Made by a program: the position numbers and the translations under genes
In this document: positions 1 to 12,559 of the stretch, piece by piece
Position numbering within the stretch: the first letter of the stretch is position 1
How the letters are laid out: each line of letters starts with the position of its first letter
The notes under the pieces: model-generated
What the model saw: the letters and a program-made list of their open reading frames with translations, nothing else
Told to the model about the DNA's origin: nothing
The model's database searches: none
Source: Hibiscus mutabilis
Lineage: Eukaryota; Streptophyta; Magnoliopsida; Malvales; Malvaceae
Direction: 5' to 3'
Length of the DNA stretch: 64,000 bases
NCBI GenBank assembly: GCA_019671005.1
Contig: CM033721.1
Span: forward strand, 53,450,364-53,514,363

Positions 1-3000
1 CCTTGTAAATTGAAACATTGGTGATTAAACGTTGGAAATGATCTTGAAATGTTGAGATATATTGAGTACATTGAAAGTTGAATATGAATTGAAAAATTAA
101 ATGTTTGATATAAAGCCTATTGAATAGTGTTATAAAGCATAAAAAAATCACATGTGGTGATCATGCTTAAATGAGTACCCTTATAGAAGGGAGCATGAAA
201 TCCTTGGAAGGATATATTGATGCGGATACATGATAATCTTGTATAAGAAATGAAAGAAAAATGTTTAAGCCATGGTCTCGAGTCAGTCGTAGGTATAGTT
301 GGTATGCCATAGGATTCATTGAGATCTTGTTTCGCGTTGGACTAAGGTCCTTTATTTGGCGACAGTAGGAGGGAAGTTGTGTGGTCACTTGGCGACAGTA
401 GGAGGGATTGACTGGTACTGCGAGTACCATATATGGGCGACAGTTGGTTGGGGATTCGAGTACCTAGGCTAGATTCGATTCTCAAGGATGTATTAAAAAT
501 AAAAGAGTGGAACTTAAATATTAACTAAAAAGTTAGCTTGATTTACTTATAAGACAAATATCAAATAATTGGGAAATGATACTTGGTGTCTTGTAAATTA
601 AGAAATCTATGAATCTATGTGTAGGACTAGTTGTTGTGTATGCAAATGTAGTTAAGAAATTCTGGGTGAATGTTTTTATGTGATTATTATCCTAAGGTTC
701 ATTTGAGAATAAATATGTCTTGGAAATGGAACATTTTATCGAATGGGTGGAAATTTGATACTGTGAATTTAGTTAATTGCATCTTTTGTTCGATAGGGTT
801 TGAATGAGTTAATTTGTATATGTACGCAAGCATCCTAGTTTAATGATGTGTATTGAATAAGCTGATCATTGGAATTAAAACATTGAGATTAATTATTAAA
901 ACATAAGTGAAACGGGTTAAGAAATGAGTAAGAATCTAATGTGTGATTTCTTGAGCCATTATGTGCTTTAATGTCGAGTTGCTTGATCAAAGTAAGCATG
1001 TAGTGGATTTTTGGTTAATTGATAGTACAGTTTGGAATATTTTATATCTATAAGTATAAGTTGCTGCTTCGAAAAACATAATTGGCATGAATGGTGTGTT
1101 TATTAGATTGCTTGGGGCTTATAGTATACTCTAAAAGATATAAGAATAGTCTTGTACTGAATTCTTTATAAAGAATCATTTCTTTTAAAATCGTATAGCT
1201 AACATGAATATGGGTGATATGTTTTAACATAATGCATGAATCATTAATATTTTAAAGGTGTTTTTATTAAGATGAACTAGTTCTAAGGAAGATGTCAAGT
1301 ACTTTAAGTGGACATACTAATAAGCATATTCGACTAAAAACTTTTTTAACATAAATGGATCATTAACTAATGCAGTAAATTAATAGTTGATTAATTGATA
1401 TAATGTTTGTTATATGATATGTGAAACTAGAGAGTTACCAATTTGGTCTTATATCATATTAAGGTTAAAAAGGGAGTATAATGAATAATGTTCATGACAA
1501 TAGTTTGGGATAATAAGAAAACTAAGAAGCTTGTGATTTGAATAATCATCAAGTCATAATAAAGAACCTAAGAAAGCTTATAAGCTTATTAATAAACCCT
1601 TTCTGATAAATTATGTACTTATGAAATATCACTAAGTACCTCCGTATGCTTAAACGATGTATATGAAATACGGGTATATATATAAGTTAATGTTGAGTCG
1701 TGTTATAGGCCCTGGTCAAATAATTGTGAAGTTATGAGAATTTTCTTGTTTCTAAGCTATATAAAGGGAGGAGATTGATAATTTTGGTGTATAGTAACAT
1801 TAATCTTAAGAGATAAATAAACCACATTGATAGAAAGGTTGAAATACTTCATGGAAATTAATGAGTTATTGAAAATAAGTGAGGATCGAGCAATGGTTGT
1901 TTATAAACATATCTAGAAAGTTAAAAAAAAGTATTGGTTAATGGAAGATTTAATTTGTTTAAAAGGTCACCAAGGGAACTGTTGGAATCAGAATAAAAAC
2001 TTTCATTAAATGGACCTAAGTATTGGTATGAAGATGGAATGTCATATTGAGATTTTGGACAATTTAAGCCTAAGGTCCAGTTTACTATCTCATTTAGAGA
2101 AACTAGATTCATGAAGCTTATGATTTGTAAGCACTTCTAGGACCAAGCTTGCAAACTTTAGTGAACGTTAAAGCTTATAATTAAATAGCAAGGAATCAAA
2201 TATAACTAAATTAATCTATCTCACAAGGCTTATGCTTATAATGTTGCCTCGTTTATAATTTCAGGTAGTCTAGCCTCGGTACATCTTGGTCTCGGACATG
2301 ATCTCCAGGTGATAGAAGTTGTGTTCGTAGATTCTTTAGGGACTCCTAGTTGGTGGCATGTAGATGATATATACATATGCATTAAGCATTTAGAGTATTC
2401 CCTAATTTATTTGTATATATATTTATAAGGCTTGTAATGGACCGATTAATTTTTTTATGGTTGCTTGCTTGAGACGTATATCATAGTAGTTTAATGTGAA
2501 GTTAGTAGAATATAATATCAAATGGATTATCTTAAAATAAATAACACACTGGTAATAACGTTACGTACCTATCTTAAATAAATGATTGTTATGCACTAAG
2601 CTTTCCATGATGAAACGGTTAAGGTATATATATATATTTAATGGTAAATCATAAATGATGATCGGTTTACGTATGTTTTCTTTGCTGAGGAACGAACGGT
2701 GACAACGTCCTTTGGTGTCTAATCCAAGATTTAAGGTTTAATTGAGGGGTATATTTCATATAGTCATAAATTGTAAATGTCTGTTTTAACTCTAGTTATA
2801 GTGCTTGTATGTTTAAGTGATTATAATCCTTGATACACTTATTTTGGATGGTGCTTTAATCTTTTACATGATTCTATTCCGTATCCAAGGCTAGATTAGG
2901 CGTGCTATCTTTTTAGCTTGACCTGATATGTTTGGTTGCTGTATAAATAAAATATAATAAAGGCGTCCTAACATGTCTAAGTTATCTTGTAAAAGTGTTG

Positions 3001-3285
3001 GGCTCATCTCGATTCATATCAAGATAAAAAGGAATTTGATATTAATTTGTATGTTTGTAACTTAATCGATTCTATTTTTGAGTTTGAAAGACCATTAGTC
3101 ACTGGAATAAACTTGCAATCATAATAAGGTTTAAAAAAAATCAAGTGTATCTTCATTACAAGTATGTTGTAATTCATGATCTATATTCGTAGCTAAGGTT
3201 TTTCCTAAATCAAAGTGAAGGTTTTAAATTACTCAAAAATTCTAGAAATCATAGTTATTTCTAAGCCGGGTTAGGGGATGTTAAA
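1..3285 (+). mobile_element. Family C LTR, copy 1 (3' part)
   Basis: This is the 3' part of a very long LTR whose full form, about 5.63 kb, is seen at 17011-22642. The window opens about 2.1 kb into the LTR. It aligns by eye along its length with 9255-12559 plus 16405-16647 and with 19095-22642. Compared with those copies it lacks about 190 bp near 1540 and about 65 bp near 3260, the second flanked by a short TTCT repeat. It ends at 3285, where the expected TGTTACA reads TGTTAAA, and a primer-binding site follows directly. No coding region is supported; the short ORFs are scattered and not conserved. Confidence 0.85.
357..445 (+). repeat. GGCGACAGTAGGAGGGA short repeats in C LTR
   Basis: Two near-exact copies of GGCGACAGTAGGAGGGA and a third diverged copy (GGGCGACAGTTGGTTGGGGA) lie just after a conserved stretch reading ATAGTTGGTATGCCATAGGA. 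Equivalent blocks lie at 9608-9705 and 19448-19545, and on the minus strand near 23985-24090. No function is known; a minisatellite-like cassette inside the LTR is the plain description. Confidence 0.7.
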
Positions 3286-3652
3286 ATTTGGTATCAGAGC
3301 ATGGTTTAGTCGATTTTCGGGCTAAACAAAAGGAAGATTTTATGTTTGCGTCATACATGTGCCACCTAGGAACTAAGTTAGATGTTAGGGGCTCTTAATA
3401 ATGTTTTTATTAGTTGATAGAAAAGCTCTAAATATGTTCGAACCATGACAATGAGAGCCCTATTTTTCCTTCTATGAAAAAGGGAGTGTATGAATGAATA
3501 TGAGGTGATTCAGATCTTGTAAAGCACTTATGGAAACACCAGAAGGATAAAAGAATGGTTTAGAGCATAAAACTGTTACGATAGGATCTGTACCTATGAT
3601 TATTCAATTCAGAGAAATTCGAGGGCCAATTTCTTTTTAAGGAGGGTAGAAT
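3286..3652 (+). mobile_element. Family C internal region 1, with PBS and PPT
   Basis: This 367-bp segment is all that lies between C LTR copies 1 and 2. TGGTATCAGAGC at 3289-3300 matches the complement of the 3' end of plant initiator Met-tRNA, so it is the minus-strand primer site. The purine-rich AAGGAGGGTAGAAT ending at 3652 is the likely polypurine tract. Just upstream, a reading of FREIRG followed by a stop looks like the last residues of a lost pol. There is no gag or pol, so the element is non-autonomous. Confidence 0.85.
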
Positions 3653-3702
3653 TGTAATACCCTCAAACCCGGCTTAGAATTATAATTCAATTCAAAAGCT
3701 AG

Positions 3703-4728
3703 TGATACATGTATGGAGGGCTAAAATGATGCATTGTAGCAAAAGAGTTGAAGTTGTTTTATAAGTCTGGAATTTCAGCCGACTTGCATCGAATTTTCAG
3801 ATGGGATCTGGGCACTTCTAAGTCTACATGTCTTCTTGAAACATATTTGTATGTCTGTTATCTTTCCAACACATCAATTCGATGTCGGGAGCTCAAGTTA
3901 TGTCCGTTTTAGTGAAGACTATGCGAGCAGAAATCTCTATACGGATTTATTAGGGGAAATATTATTTATTACGAATTTTCAATAATTTTTTTGATTATTT
4001 GTACTTAAATTTAATCTAGGATTCTTTATGAAGAAATTTAGATGATTTAGGATTAGATTTGTTATTTATTTATTAGTTTTTTAGGTTAGATAAAATATGT
4101 TTATTTATTTTATTATTTTTACTTTTCCTAATTTAAGTTGAACTCTTCATTTGTAGCCTATTTAAAGGCATATTTGCTTCATTAATAAGAACAACATCAT
4201 GAATTTATGAGTTGCAAAAACCTTTGGCCATGGGCCATTTTATTTTCAAGGTAGATAGATTTGCCTTGTTATTTTTCGTATCAGAAGTCTTCTTCAACGT
4301 AAGTTCGTCAAGTTCTTGTAATGGAGATCATCTTCACACTCTTGCTTGCCTATGTAAGCATCTAGGAGGGTGGGTTAGAGCCTCTTGAGGTTGCTTGCTT
4401 AGATATTCGCGTCTAAGAGGGTGCCGAGGACAAAATATCCTACAACATCTATCTCATCATCATCCATTCATCGGAGAGATTCGTGCCATTTGTAGGTGTT
4501 TGCCAATTCAATTGCGATTAAGAGGGTGCCAAGGACAAATCTATCCAACACCGCCACCGTCAAATTCATCCTATCTCGTTTTCTACATCAAGATCATGCT
4601 TTATTATCGGTTTGCTGAACGTGGAGTTTGGGGTTTTCTCGGATCATATTAGTGTGTTTGCTAGATTAGTTGTGATCTAGTGGGTTCCTAGATTTTGAGG
4701 CAATTCTTGGATCCTGGCTTCCGTATCA
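3703..4728 (+). repeat. Family A LTR 1
   Basis: The LTR runs TGATACATG...CCGTATCA. A TATA-like TATTTAAAGG lies near 4158-4167. Downstream, at 4349-4417, is the stem-loop pair described separately; the first stem is broken in this copy (CCTAT against CTAGG) and the second is intact. A third, weaker copy of the same module lies near 4503-4545 and ends AGGGTGCCAAGGACAAA. Confidence 0.85.
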
Positions 4729-4932
4729 ATTGGCAATCATAGCCAGATTTAGGTGTTTGAAACAATTATCTTTTACTGTTGTTTTAGTAGTTGAGAAAAA
4801 AGAAAAAAATATATAATTCTCTATATAGATCCTAGTTTTAATATTTCATTCCTGGAGACATCTCAAGAGACTTGAAGGTTGTGATCAACAAATCTTAAGA
4901 TTCGGGACGAATCGTTTTCAACAGGGGGAGAA
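4729..4932 (+). mobile_element. Family A internal region 1
   Basis: This 204-bp spacer has a decayed primer site (TTGGCAATCATAGCCAG near 4730) and ends in the polypurine tract ACAGGGGGAGAA. There is no open frame of note. Its sequence is also found as the internal region of the minus-strand mosaic element at 25779-25982. Confidence 0.85.
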
Positions 4933-5972
4933 TGATACATGTATTGGGGGCTAAAATGATGCATTGTAGCCAAAGAGTTGAAGTTGTTTTATAAGTCTGG
5001 AATTTCAGCCGACTTGCATCAAATTTTCGGATGGGATCTGGGCATTTCTGAGTCTACATATCTTATTCAAACATATTCGTATGTCTCTTAGCTTTCCAAC
5101 ACATCTTGAAACGCATCAATCCGACGTCGGTAGCTCAAGTTATGTCCGTTTTAGTGAAGACTATGCGAGCAGAAATCTCTATAGGATTTATTACGGGAAA
5201 TATTATTTATTACGAATTTTCAATAATTTTATTGATTATTTGTAGTTAAATTTAATCTAGGATTCTTTATGAAGATATTTAGATGATTTAGGATTAGATT
5301 TGTTATTTATTTATTAGTTTTTTAGGTTAGATAAAATATGTTTATTTATTTTATTATTTTTACTTTTCCTAATTTAAGTTGAACTCTTCATTCGTAGCCT
5401 ATTTAAAGGCATATTTGCTTCGTTAATAAGAACAACATCATGACTTTTTGAGTTGCAAAAACCTTTGGCCATGGGCCATTTTATTTTCAAGGTAGATAGA
5501 TTTGCCTTGTTATTTTTCGTATCAGAAGTCTTCTTCAACGTAAGTTCGTCAAGTTCTTGTAATGGAGATCATCTTCACACTCTTGCTTGCCTAGGTAATT
5601 GGATCTATGAGGGTGGGTTAGAGCCTCTTGAGGTTGCTTGCTTAGATATTCACGTCTAAGAGGGTGCCAAGGACAAAATATCCTACAACATCTATCTCGT
5701 CATCATCCATTCATCGGAGAGATTCGTGCCGTCTACAGGTGTTTTGCCTATTAAATTGCGATTAGGAGGGTGCCAAGGACAAATCTATCCAACACCGCCA
5801 CCGTCAAATTCATCTTATCTCGTTTTCTACATCAAGATCATGCTTTATTATCGGTTTGCTGAACGTGGAGTTTGGGGTTTTCTCGGATCATATTAGTGAG
5901 TTTGCTAGATTAGTTGTGATCTAGAGGGTTCCTAGATTTTGAGGTAATTCTTGGATCCTGGCTTCCGTATCA
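4933..5972 (+). repeat. Family A LTR 2 (middle)
   Basis: This 1040-bp LTR serves as the 3' LTR of the left unit and the 5' LTR of the right unit. The TATA-like box is near 5398-5407. Stem-loop pair at 5590-5660: the first right arm is altered (CTATG), the second stem CTTAG/CTAAG is intact. Confidence 0.85.
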
Positions 5973-6170
5973 ATTGGTTATCAGAGCCAGGTTTAGGTGT
6001 TTGAAACAATTATCTTTTACTGTTGTTTTAGTAGTTGAGAGAAAAAATATATAATTCTCTATATAGATCCTAGTTTTAATATTTCATTCCTAGAGACATC
6101 TCAAGAGACTTGAAGGTTGTGATCAACAAATCTTAAGATTCGGGATGAATCGTTTTCAACAGTGGGAGAA
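5973..6170 (+). mobile_element. Family A internal region 2
   Basis: This 198-bp internal region has a better preserved primer site at 5975-5991, TGGTTATCAGAGCCAGG. Apart from one extra T it extends the match to the initiator Met-tRNA 3' end. The purine tract AGTGGGAGAA ends at 6170. It is non-coding. Confidence 0.85.
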
Positions 6171-7210
6171 TGATACATGTATGGGGGGCTAAAATGATGC
6201 ATTGTAGCCAAAGAGTTGAAGCTGTTTTATAAGTCTGGAATTTCAGCCGACTTGCATCGAATTTTTGAATTGAATCTGGGCACTTCTGAGTCTACATGTC
6301 TTCTTCAAACATATTCGTATGTCTCTTAACTTTCCAACGCAACTTGAAACGCATCAATTCGACGTTGGGAGCTCAAGTTATGTCCGTTTTAGTGAAGACT
6401 ATGCAAGCAGAAATCTCTATACGGATTTATTACGGGAAATATTATTTATTATGAATTTTCAATAATTTTATTGATTATATGTACTTAAATTTAATATAGG
6501 ATTCTTTATGAAGATATTTAGATGATTTAGGCTTAGATTTGTTATTTATCTATTAGATTTTTAGGTTAGATAAAATATGTTTATTTATTTTATTATTTTT
6601 ATTTTTCCTGATTTAAGTTGAACTCTTCATTTGTAGCCTATTTAAAGGCATATTTTCCCTTCATTAATAAGAACAACATCATGAATTTATGAGTTGCAAA
6701 AACCTTTGGCCATGGGCCATTTATTTTCAAGGTAGATAGATTTGCCTTGTTATTTTTCGTATCAGAAGTCTTCTTCAACGTAAGTTCGTCAAGTTCTTGT
6801 AATGGAGGTTGTCTTCACACTCTTGCTTGCCTAGGTAATTGCATCTAGGAGGGTGGGTTAGAGCCTCTTGAGGTTGCTTGCTTAGATATTCGTGTCTAAG
6901 AGGGTGCTGAGGACAAAATATCCTACAACATTTATCTCGTCATCATCCATTCATCGGAGAGATTCGTGCCGTTTGCAGGTGTTTGCCTATTCAATTGCGA
7001 TTAGGAGGGTGCCAAGGACAAATCTATCCAACATCGCCACCTTCAAATTCATCCTATCTCGTTTTCTACATCAAGATCATGCATTATTTCGGTTTGCTGA
7101 ACATGGAGTTTGGGGTTTTCTCGGATCATATTAGTGAGTTTGCTAGATTAGTTGTGATCTAGAGGGTTCCTAGATTTTGAGGTAATTCTTTGATCCTGGC
7201 TTCCGTATCA
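6171..7210 (+). repeat. Family A LTR 3
   Basis: This 1040-bp LTR ends CCGTATCA at 7210 and is followed by the GCTAG target duplication. TATA-like TATTTAAAGG lies near 6639-6648. Both stem-loops at 6830-6900 are intact (CCTAG/CTAGG and CTTAG/CTAAG). Confidence 0.85.
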
Positions 7211-8104
7211 GCTAGGTAAGTTTTTTGGATCTATAATCCCTATGAATTAATTAATCGTGTAAGGACCAAAGTAGAAACATTGAAAACATGGTCACCAATT
7301 TGAGGAGGGACTAAACGGATTATATGTTGAAATAGAAAGGTTTGCGTGTAAAGATTTAACAATGTAGGGATGTATACATGTGTCTACACCATAAACAAGC
7401 TAGGTGGGGAGTTGGGTTTCGGTCAAGGGGAGTAAAACAAGAATATGGTCATCTTCTTTGGATTGACCGAAACACATTTGAGCAAATGAGAGAGAGAGCT
7501 TGAGGAAGTTCTTCCATGGTGATTAGATGGTTGAATAAATCAGGTAGATTTGAACCTTGCTCGAGAGGTTTTTTTTTTATGAAATGGGTAAGCTAGTATC
7601 TCCTTTTTCCCAAATTATGTTAGATTTCCATATTGCTAAGTGCCATGCTTTGATGATCCGGGTAGTTTAAATGTCATAGCAAGAACACCATAAAATCAAT
7701 TGATAAATTCATGCATGAAAAAGGCTTATAATTATAAGCATATAAGTGTATTATCTTCTTGAATTCTTAAGTATGTGATTCTTGTGAAATGCTTGAATGA
7801 TGCATGATTATTGGGCTAGACATGCTTGAATGTAAAATTGAGATAAACGAATGATGTATGTGTGTTTTGTGGTTGTATATATATAAAGTTTGACTATTTT
7901 ATGCACCTAGGAATACAAGTAGGCTGATTGTGTAAGTACATGTTTACAATTGGCCAATGAAACTGTTATACAATTTCGGACAGTATTGGGGTTTAGAAGA
8001 CTGGTTTGTGATTGTTTAAGGGATAATTTAACATATGGAAAAAGGGGAAAACTGTTGATAAAGTTAAAGGTTTAGTATGCAAAAGATTAGAGTTCTAAGA
8101 AAGG

Positions 8105-8535
8105 CTTATGGACTGTTTTGAACTTATTAAGAAACTGTATATAAAACTTGGACTGTTTTGCTAATAAGAAAATTTGTGTGGACTGTTTCGACTTTATAAG
8201 AACAGGGGAAGGGCTGGAAATCGATATAAAAGTTGTTAAAACTTCATAGGAACATATTTACATGGATATATTAAACTGTTAAAACTTGAATTACATCCTT
8301 GGGACTGTTTTAAAGACTAGGGGCTGTTTTGAGTTAATTAGTACCACCATGGACTGTTTTGCTTATATTTAAACATATTGGACTATTCTGGCTGAGAATT
8401 TGGAATTAGGTGTAAATTGGGACTGTTTTTAATAAGAATAAAAGAATTTGTGTTTGTTGCCATGAGATTATACAATGAATGGTCAAATGATGTTATAAGC
8501 ACATATGTATGAATGTTTGGGACTGTTTTGTGTGT
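8105..8535 (+). repeat. GGACTGTTTT motif cluster (C LTR copy 2)
   Basis: GGACTGTTTT or one-base variants recur many times over about 430 bp, with irregular spacing of roughly 30-80 bp. The same cluster is in copy 3 at 17950-18370. The complementary motif AAACAGTCC recurs in LTRs D, F, J and in the fragment near 57800-58460. The motif's role is unknown; repeated binding sites or remnants of an expanded simple motif are both possible. Confidence 0.7.
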
Positions 8536-9607
8536 TACTTACAAAGTTCTTTGTATTGGTTTACATGACTAGTGAAGATTTGTCAAAATGACTTAAAATG
8601 TATATAAAAGCATTAGGGGGATTGGCCTTAATGCATGAATATGTATGTGTAAACAAGTTGGATTGTTTAGCCTGATGTTAGGTATGCTTGAATTAAATGT
8701 TTAACTAGTTGGGGAATGATCATTCCAGTTCTAATATATATAGTTGTATTGATGCTATAAATAGATAAAAAAGGATTGAATAAGTTGGTGGAAAGATTGA
8801 ATGGTTAGATTGATTCTAACGCATAATTATATTGTTTGTGATACTTAGACTAAAAAGAAGCTGTGGAAGGATGTGGATAAGCAACATAATATGTCTAGGG
8901 ACTTAGGTATCCTGTAACATCAGGATAACAGGTGAGCGTAGATTAAGTCTCGGGGTGGGCTAATAACCCTCCCGAGCTATTCCTTCTTGTCATGATTGCC
9001 TTAAATTGTTGAATAAATTATGTGGATGTGCAAGCTTGGGCATAAGGTATGTATTTAAATAAAGAAAGTAATCGTTGGTAAGTAAATGTTGGCTAAGAGC
9101 ATGTTATGAATTAATTTGTGCAAGTGTGTGGAATGGATTGAATGATTCAAATGAAGAACATGTTTTGGTATGTTTATTGGTGTAATGAAAAGTAATTTGA
9201 ACAAAAAGGGTGTTGGTTTAATTCGAATGAAACCATGAAGATATGTGAACCATGTAAATCGAAACATTGGTGATTAAACATGGAAATGATCTTGAATGTT
9301 GAGATATAATGAATACATTGAAAGTTGAATATGAATTGACAAATGAAACGTTGACTTATAAAGCCTATTAAATAAGTGTTATGAAGCATAAAAAGATCAC
9401 TTGTGGTGATCATGCTTAAATGAGTACCCTTATAGAAGGGAGCATGAAATCCTTGGAAGGATATATTGATGTGGATACATGATAATCTTGTATAAGAAAT
9501 GTAAGAAAAAAGTTTGAGCCTTGGTCTCGAGTCAGTCGTAGGTATAGTTGGCATGTCATAGGAACCATTGAGCTCTTGTTTCGGGTTGAACTACGGTCCT
9601 TTATTTG

Positions 9608-9705
9608 GCGATAGTAGGAGGGAAGTTGTGTGGTCACTTGGCGACAGTAGGAGGGATTGGCCGGTACTGCGAGTACCATTATATGGGCGACAGTTTATTA
9701 GGGAT
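9608..9705 (+). repeat. GCGACAGTAGGAGGGA repeats (C LTR copy 2)
   Basis: This is the same three-unit cassette as at 357-445. It follows TATAGTTGGCATGTCATAGGA.. at about 9542-9562, the anchor shared with other LTRs in the window. Confidence 0.7.
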
Positions 9706-12559
9706 TCGAGTGCCTAGGCTAGATTCGAATCTCAAGGGTGTATTAAAAATAAAAGAATGGAACTTATGCATTAATTAATAAGTTATCTTGATTTACTTAT
9801 AAGACAAATATCAAATAATTGGGAAATGATACTTGGTGTCTTGTAAATTAAGAAATATATGAATCTATGTGTAGGACTAGTTGTTGTGTATGTAAGCGTA
9901 GCTAAGAAACTCTGGGTGAATGTTTTTATGTGATTATTATCTTAAGGTTGATTTGAGAACAAATATGTCTTGGAAATGGAAAATTTTATCGAATGGGTGG
10001 AAAATTACTACTGTGAATTTAGTTAATTGCATATTTTGTTCGATAGTGTTCGAATGAGTTAATTTGTATATGTATGCAAGAATCCTAGTTTAATGATGCG
10101 TATTGAATAAGCTGATCATTGGAATTAAAACATTGAGATTAATTATTAAAACATAAGTGAAACGGGTTAAGAAATGAGTAAGAATCTAATGTGTGATTTC
10201 TTGAGCCATTATGTGCTTTAATGTCGAGTTGCTTGATCAAACTAAGTATGCTGTGGATTGTTGGTTAATTGATAGTACAATTTGGAATATTTTATATCTA
10301 TAAGTATAAGTTGCTGCTTCAAACAACATAATTGGCATGAATGGTGTCTTTACTAGATTGCTTGGGGCATATAGTATACTCTAAAAGATATAAGAATAGT
10401 CTTGTACTGAATTCTTTATAAAGAATCATTTATTTTAAAATCGTATAGCTAACATGAATGAGGGTAATATGTTTTAACAGAATGCATGAATCGTTAATAT
10501 TTTAAAGGTGATTTTTATTAAGATGAACTTGTTCTAAGGAAGATGTCATGTACTTTAAGTGGACATACTAATAAGCATGTTCAACTAATAGCTTTTTTAA
10601 CATAAATGGATCGTTCACTAGTGGAGTAAATTGATAGTTGATTAATTGATATAATGTTCGTTATATGATATGTGAAATCGAGAGAGTTACCAGTTTGGTC
10701 TTATATCATAATAAGGTTAAAAGGGGAGTATAATGAATAATGTTCGTGTCAATAGTTTGGGATAATAAGAAAAAATAAGAAGCCTATGATTTGAATAAGC
10801 CAAATGATAATGATACCTGGTTAAAATTGGAAAATAAGTGAGATCACATGTGAATTTGGTAGCTAGGGTAACTAGCCTTTAAATAGGGTTGACATAGCAT
10901 ATGAATTTAATGAACTTCAAGAAAATGAAGCATGATTAAGTTTTGTGAATGAGGATCTAAGATAGAAAAGTGTTTAATAAGTCTTCGATGAGAATATCCG
11001 GTATCATCAAGTCATAATAAAGAACCCAAGAAAGTTTATAAGCTTATTAATAAACCCTTTCTGATAAATTGTGTAATTATGAAATATCACGAAGTACCTA
11101 TGTATGCTTAATCGATGTATACAAAATACATGTATATATAAGTTAATGTTGAGTCATGTTATAGGCCATGGTCAAATAATTGTGAAGTTATGAGAATTGT
11201 CTTGTCTGTAAGCTATATAAAGGAAGGAGATTGATAATTTTGGTGTATAGTAACATTAATCTTAAGAGATAAGTAAACCACATTGATAGAAAGGTTGAAA
11301 TACTTCATGGAAATGAATGAGTTATTGAAAATAAGTGAGGATCCAGCAATGGTTGTTTATAAACATTTCTAGAAAGTTAAAAAGTATTGGTTAATGGAAT
11401 ATTTAATTTGTTTAAAAGGACACCAAGGGAACTGTTGAAATCAGAATAAAAACTTTCATTAAATAGCCCTAAGTATTGGTATGAAGATGGCATGTCATAT
11501 TGAGATTTTGGACAATTTAAGCCTAAGGTCCAGTTTACTATCTCATTTAGAGAAACTTGATTCATGGAGCTTATGATTTGTAAGCTCTTCTAGGACCAAG
11601 CCTGCAAACTTTAGTGAACGTTAAAGCTTATAATTAAATAGATAGCAATCCAAGATAACTAAATTAATCTACCTCACAAGGCTTATGCTTATAATGTTCT
11701 CTCGTTTGTAATTTCAGGTAGTCTGGCCTCGGTACGTCGTGGTCTCGGACTTGATCTCCAAGTACATGAGTTGTGTTCGTAGATTCTTTAGGGACTCCTA
11801 GTTGGTGGCACGTAGATGATATATACATATGCATTAAGCATTTAGAATATTCCCTGATTTATTTGTATATATATTTATAAGGCTTGTAATGGGCCGATTA
11901 ATTATTTTATGGTTGCTTGCTTGAGACATATATCATAGTAGTTTAATGTGGAGTTAGTAGAATAGAATATCATACGAATTAGCTTAAAGTAAATAACACA
12001 CTAGTAATAAGGTTACGTACCTATCTTAAATAAATGATTGTTATGCACTAAACCTCCCATGATGAAAAGGAAAAGGTATATATATTTAATGGGAAATCAT
12101 AACTGGTGATCGGTTTACGTATGTTTTCTTTGCTGATGAACAAACTGTGACAACGTCCTCTTTGGTGTCTAATCCAAGATTTAAGGTTTAATTGAGGGGT
12201 ATATTTCATATAGTCATAAATTGTAAATGTCTGTTTTAATTCTAGTTATAATGCTTGTATGTTTAAGTGATTATAATCCTTGATACACTTATTTCGGATG
12301 GTGCTTTAATCTTTTACATGATTCTATTCCTTATCTAAGGCTAGATTAGGCGTGCTATCTATTTAGCTTGACCTGATATGTTTGGTTGTTGTATAAATAA
12401 AATATAATAAAGGCGTCCTAACATGTCTAAGTTATCTTGTAAAAGTGTTGGTCTCATCTCGATTCATATCAAGATAAAAAAGGAATTTGATATTAATTTG
12501 TAAGTTTGTAACTGAATCGATTCTATTTTTGAGTTTGAATGACCATCAGTCACTGAAAT

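Larger units (their letters stand above)
3703..7210 (+). mobile_element. Family A array: LTR-INT-LTR-INT-LTR
   Basis: Three LTRs of 1.03-1.04 kb start TGATACATGTAT and end CCGTATCA. Between them lie two internal regions of only about 200 bp. The array is flanked by GCTAG at 3698-3702 and 7211-7215, which restores an uninterrupted family C LTR, so it behaves as a single insertion. The internals carry only a primer site and a polypurine tract, giving a TRIM-like, non-autonomous design with longer LTRs than classic TRIMs. The three LTRs differ at a modest number of positions. Confidence 0.9.

Noticed and set aside
9055..9679. Overlapping minus-strand ORFs of 70-126 residues that recur near 167-430, 9174-9679 and 18900-19553
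   Set aside because: They recur only because the family C LTR is present three times. Frames differ between copies, contain no known motif and overlap each other.
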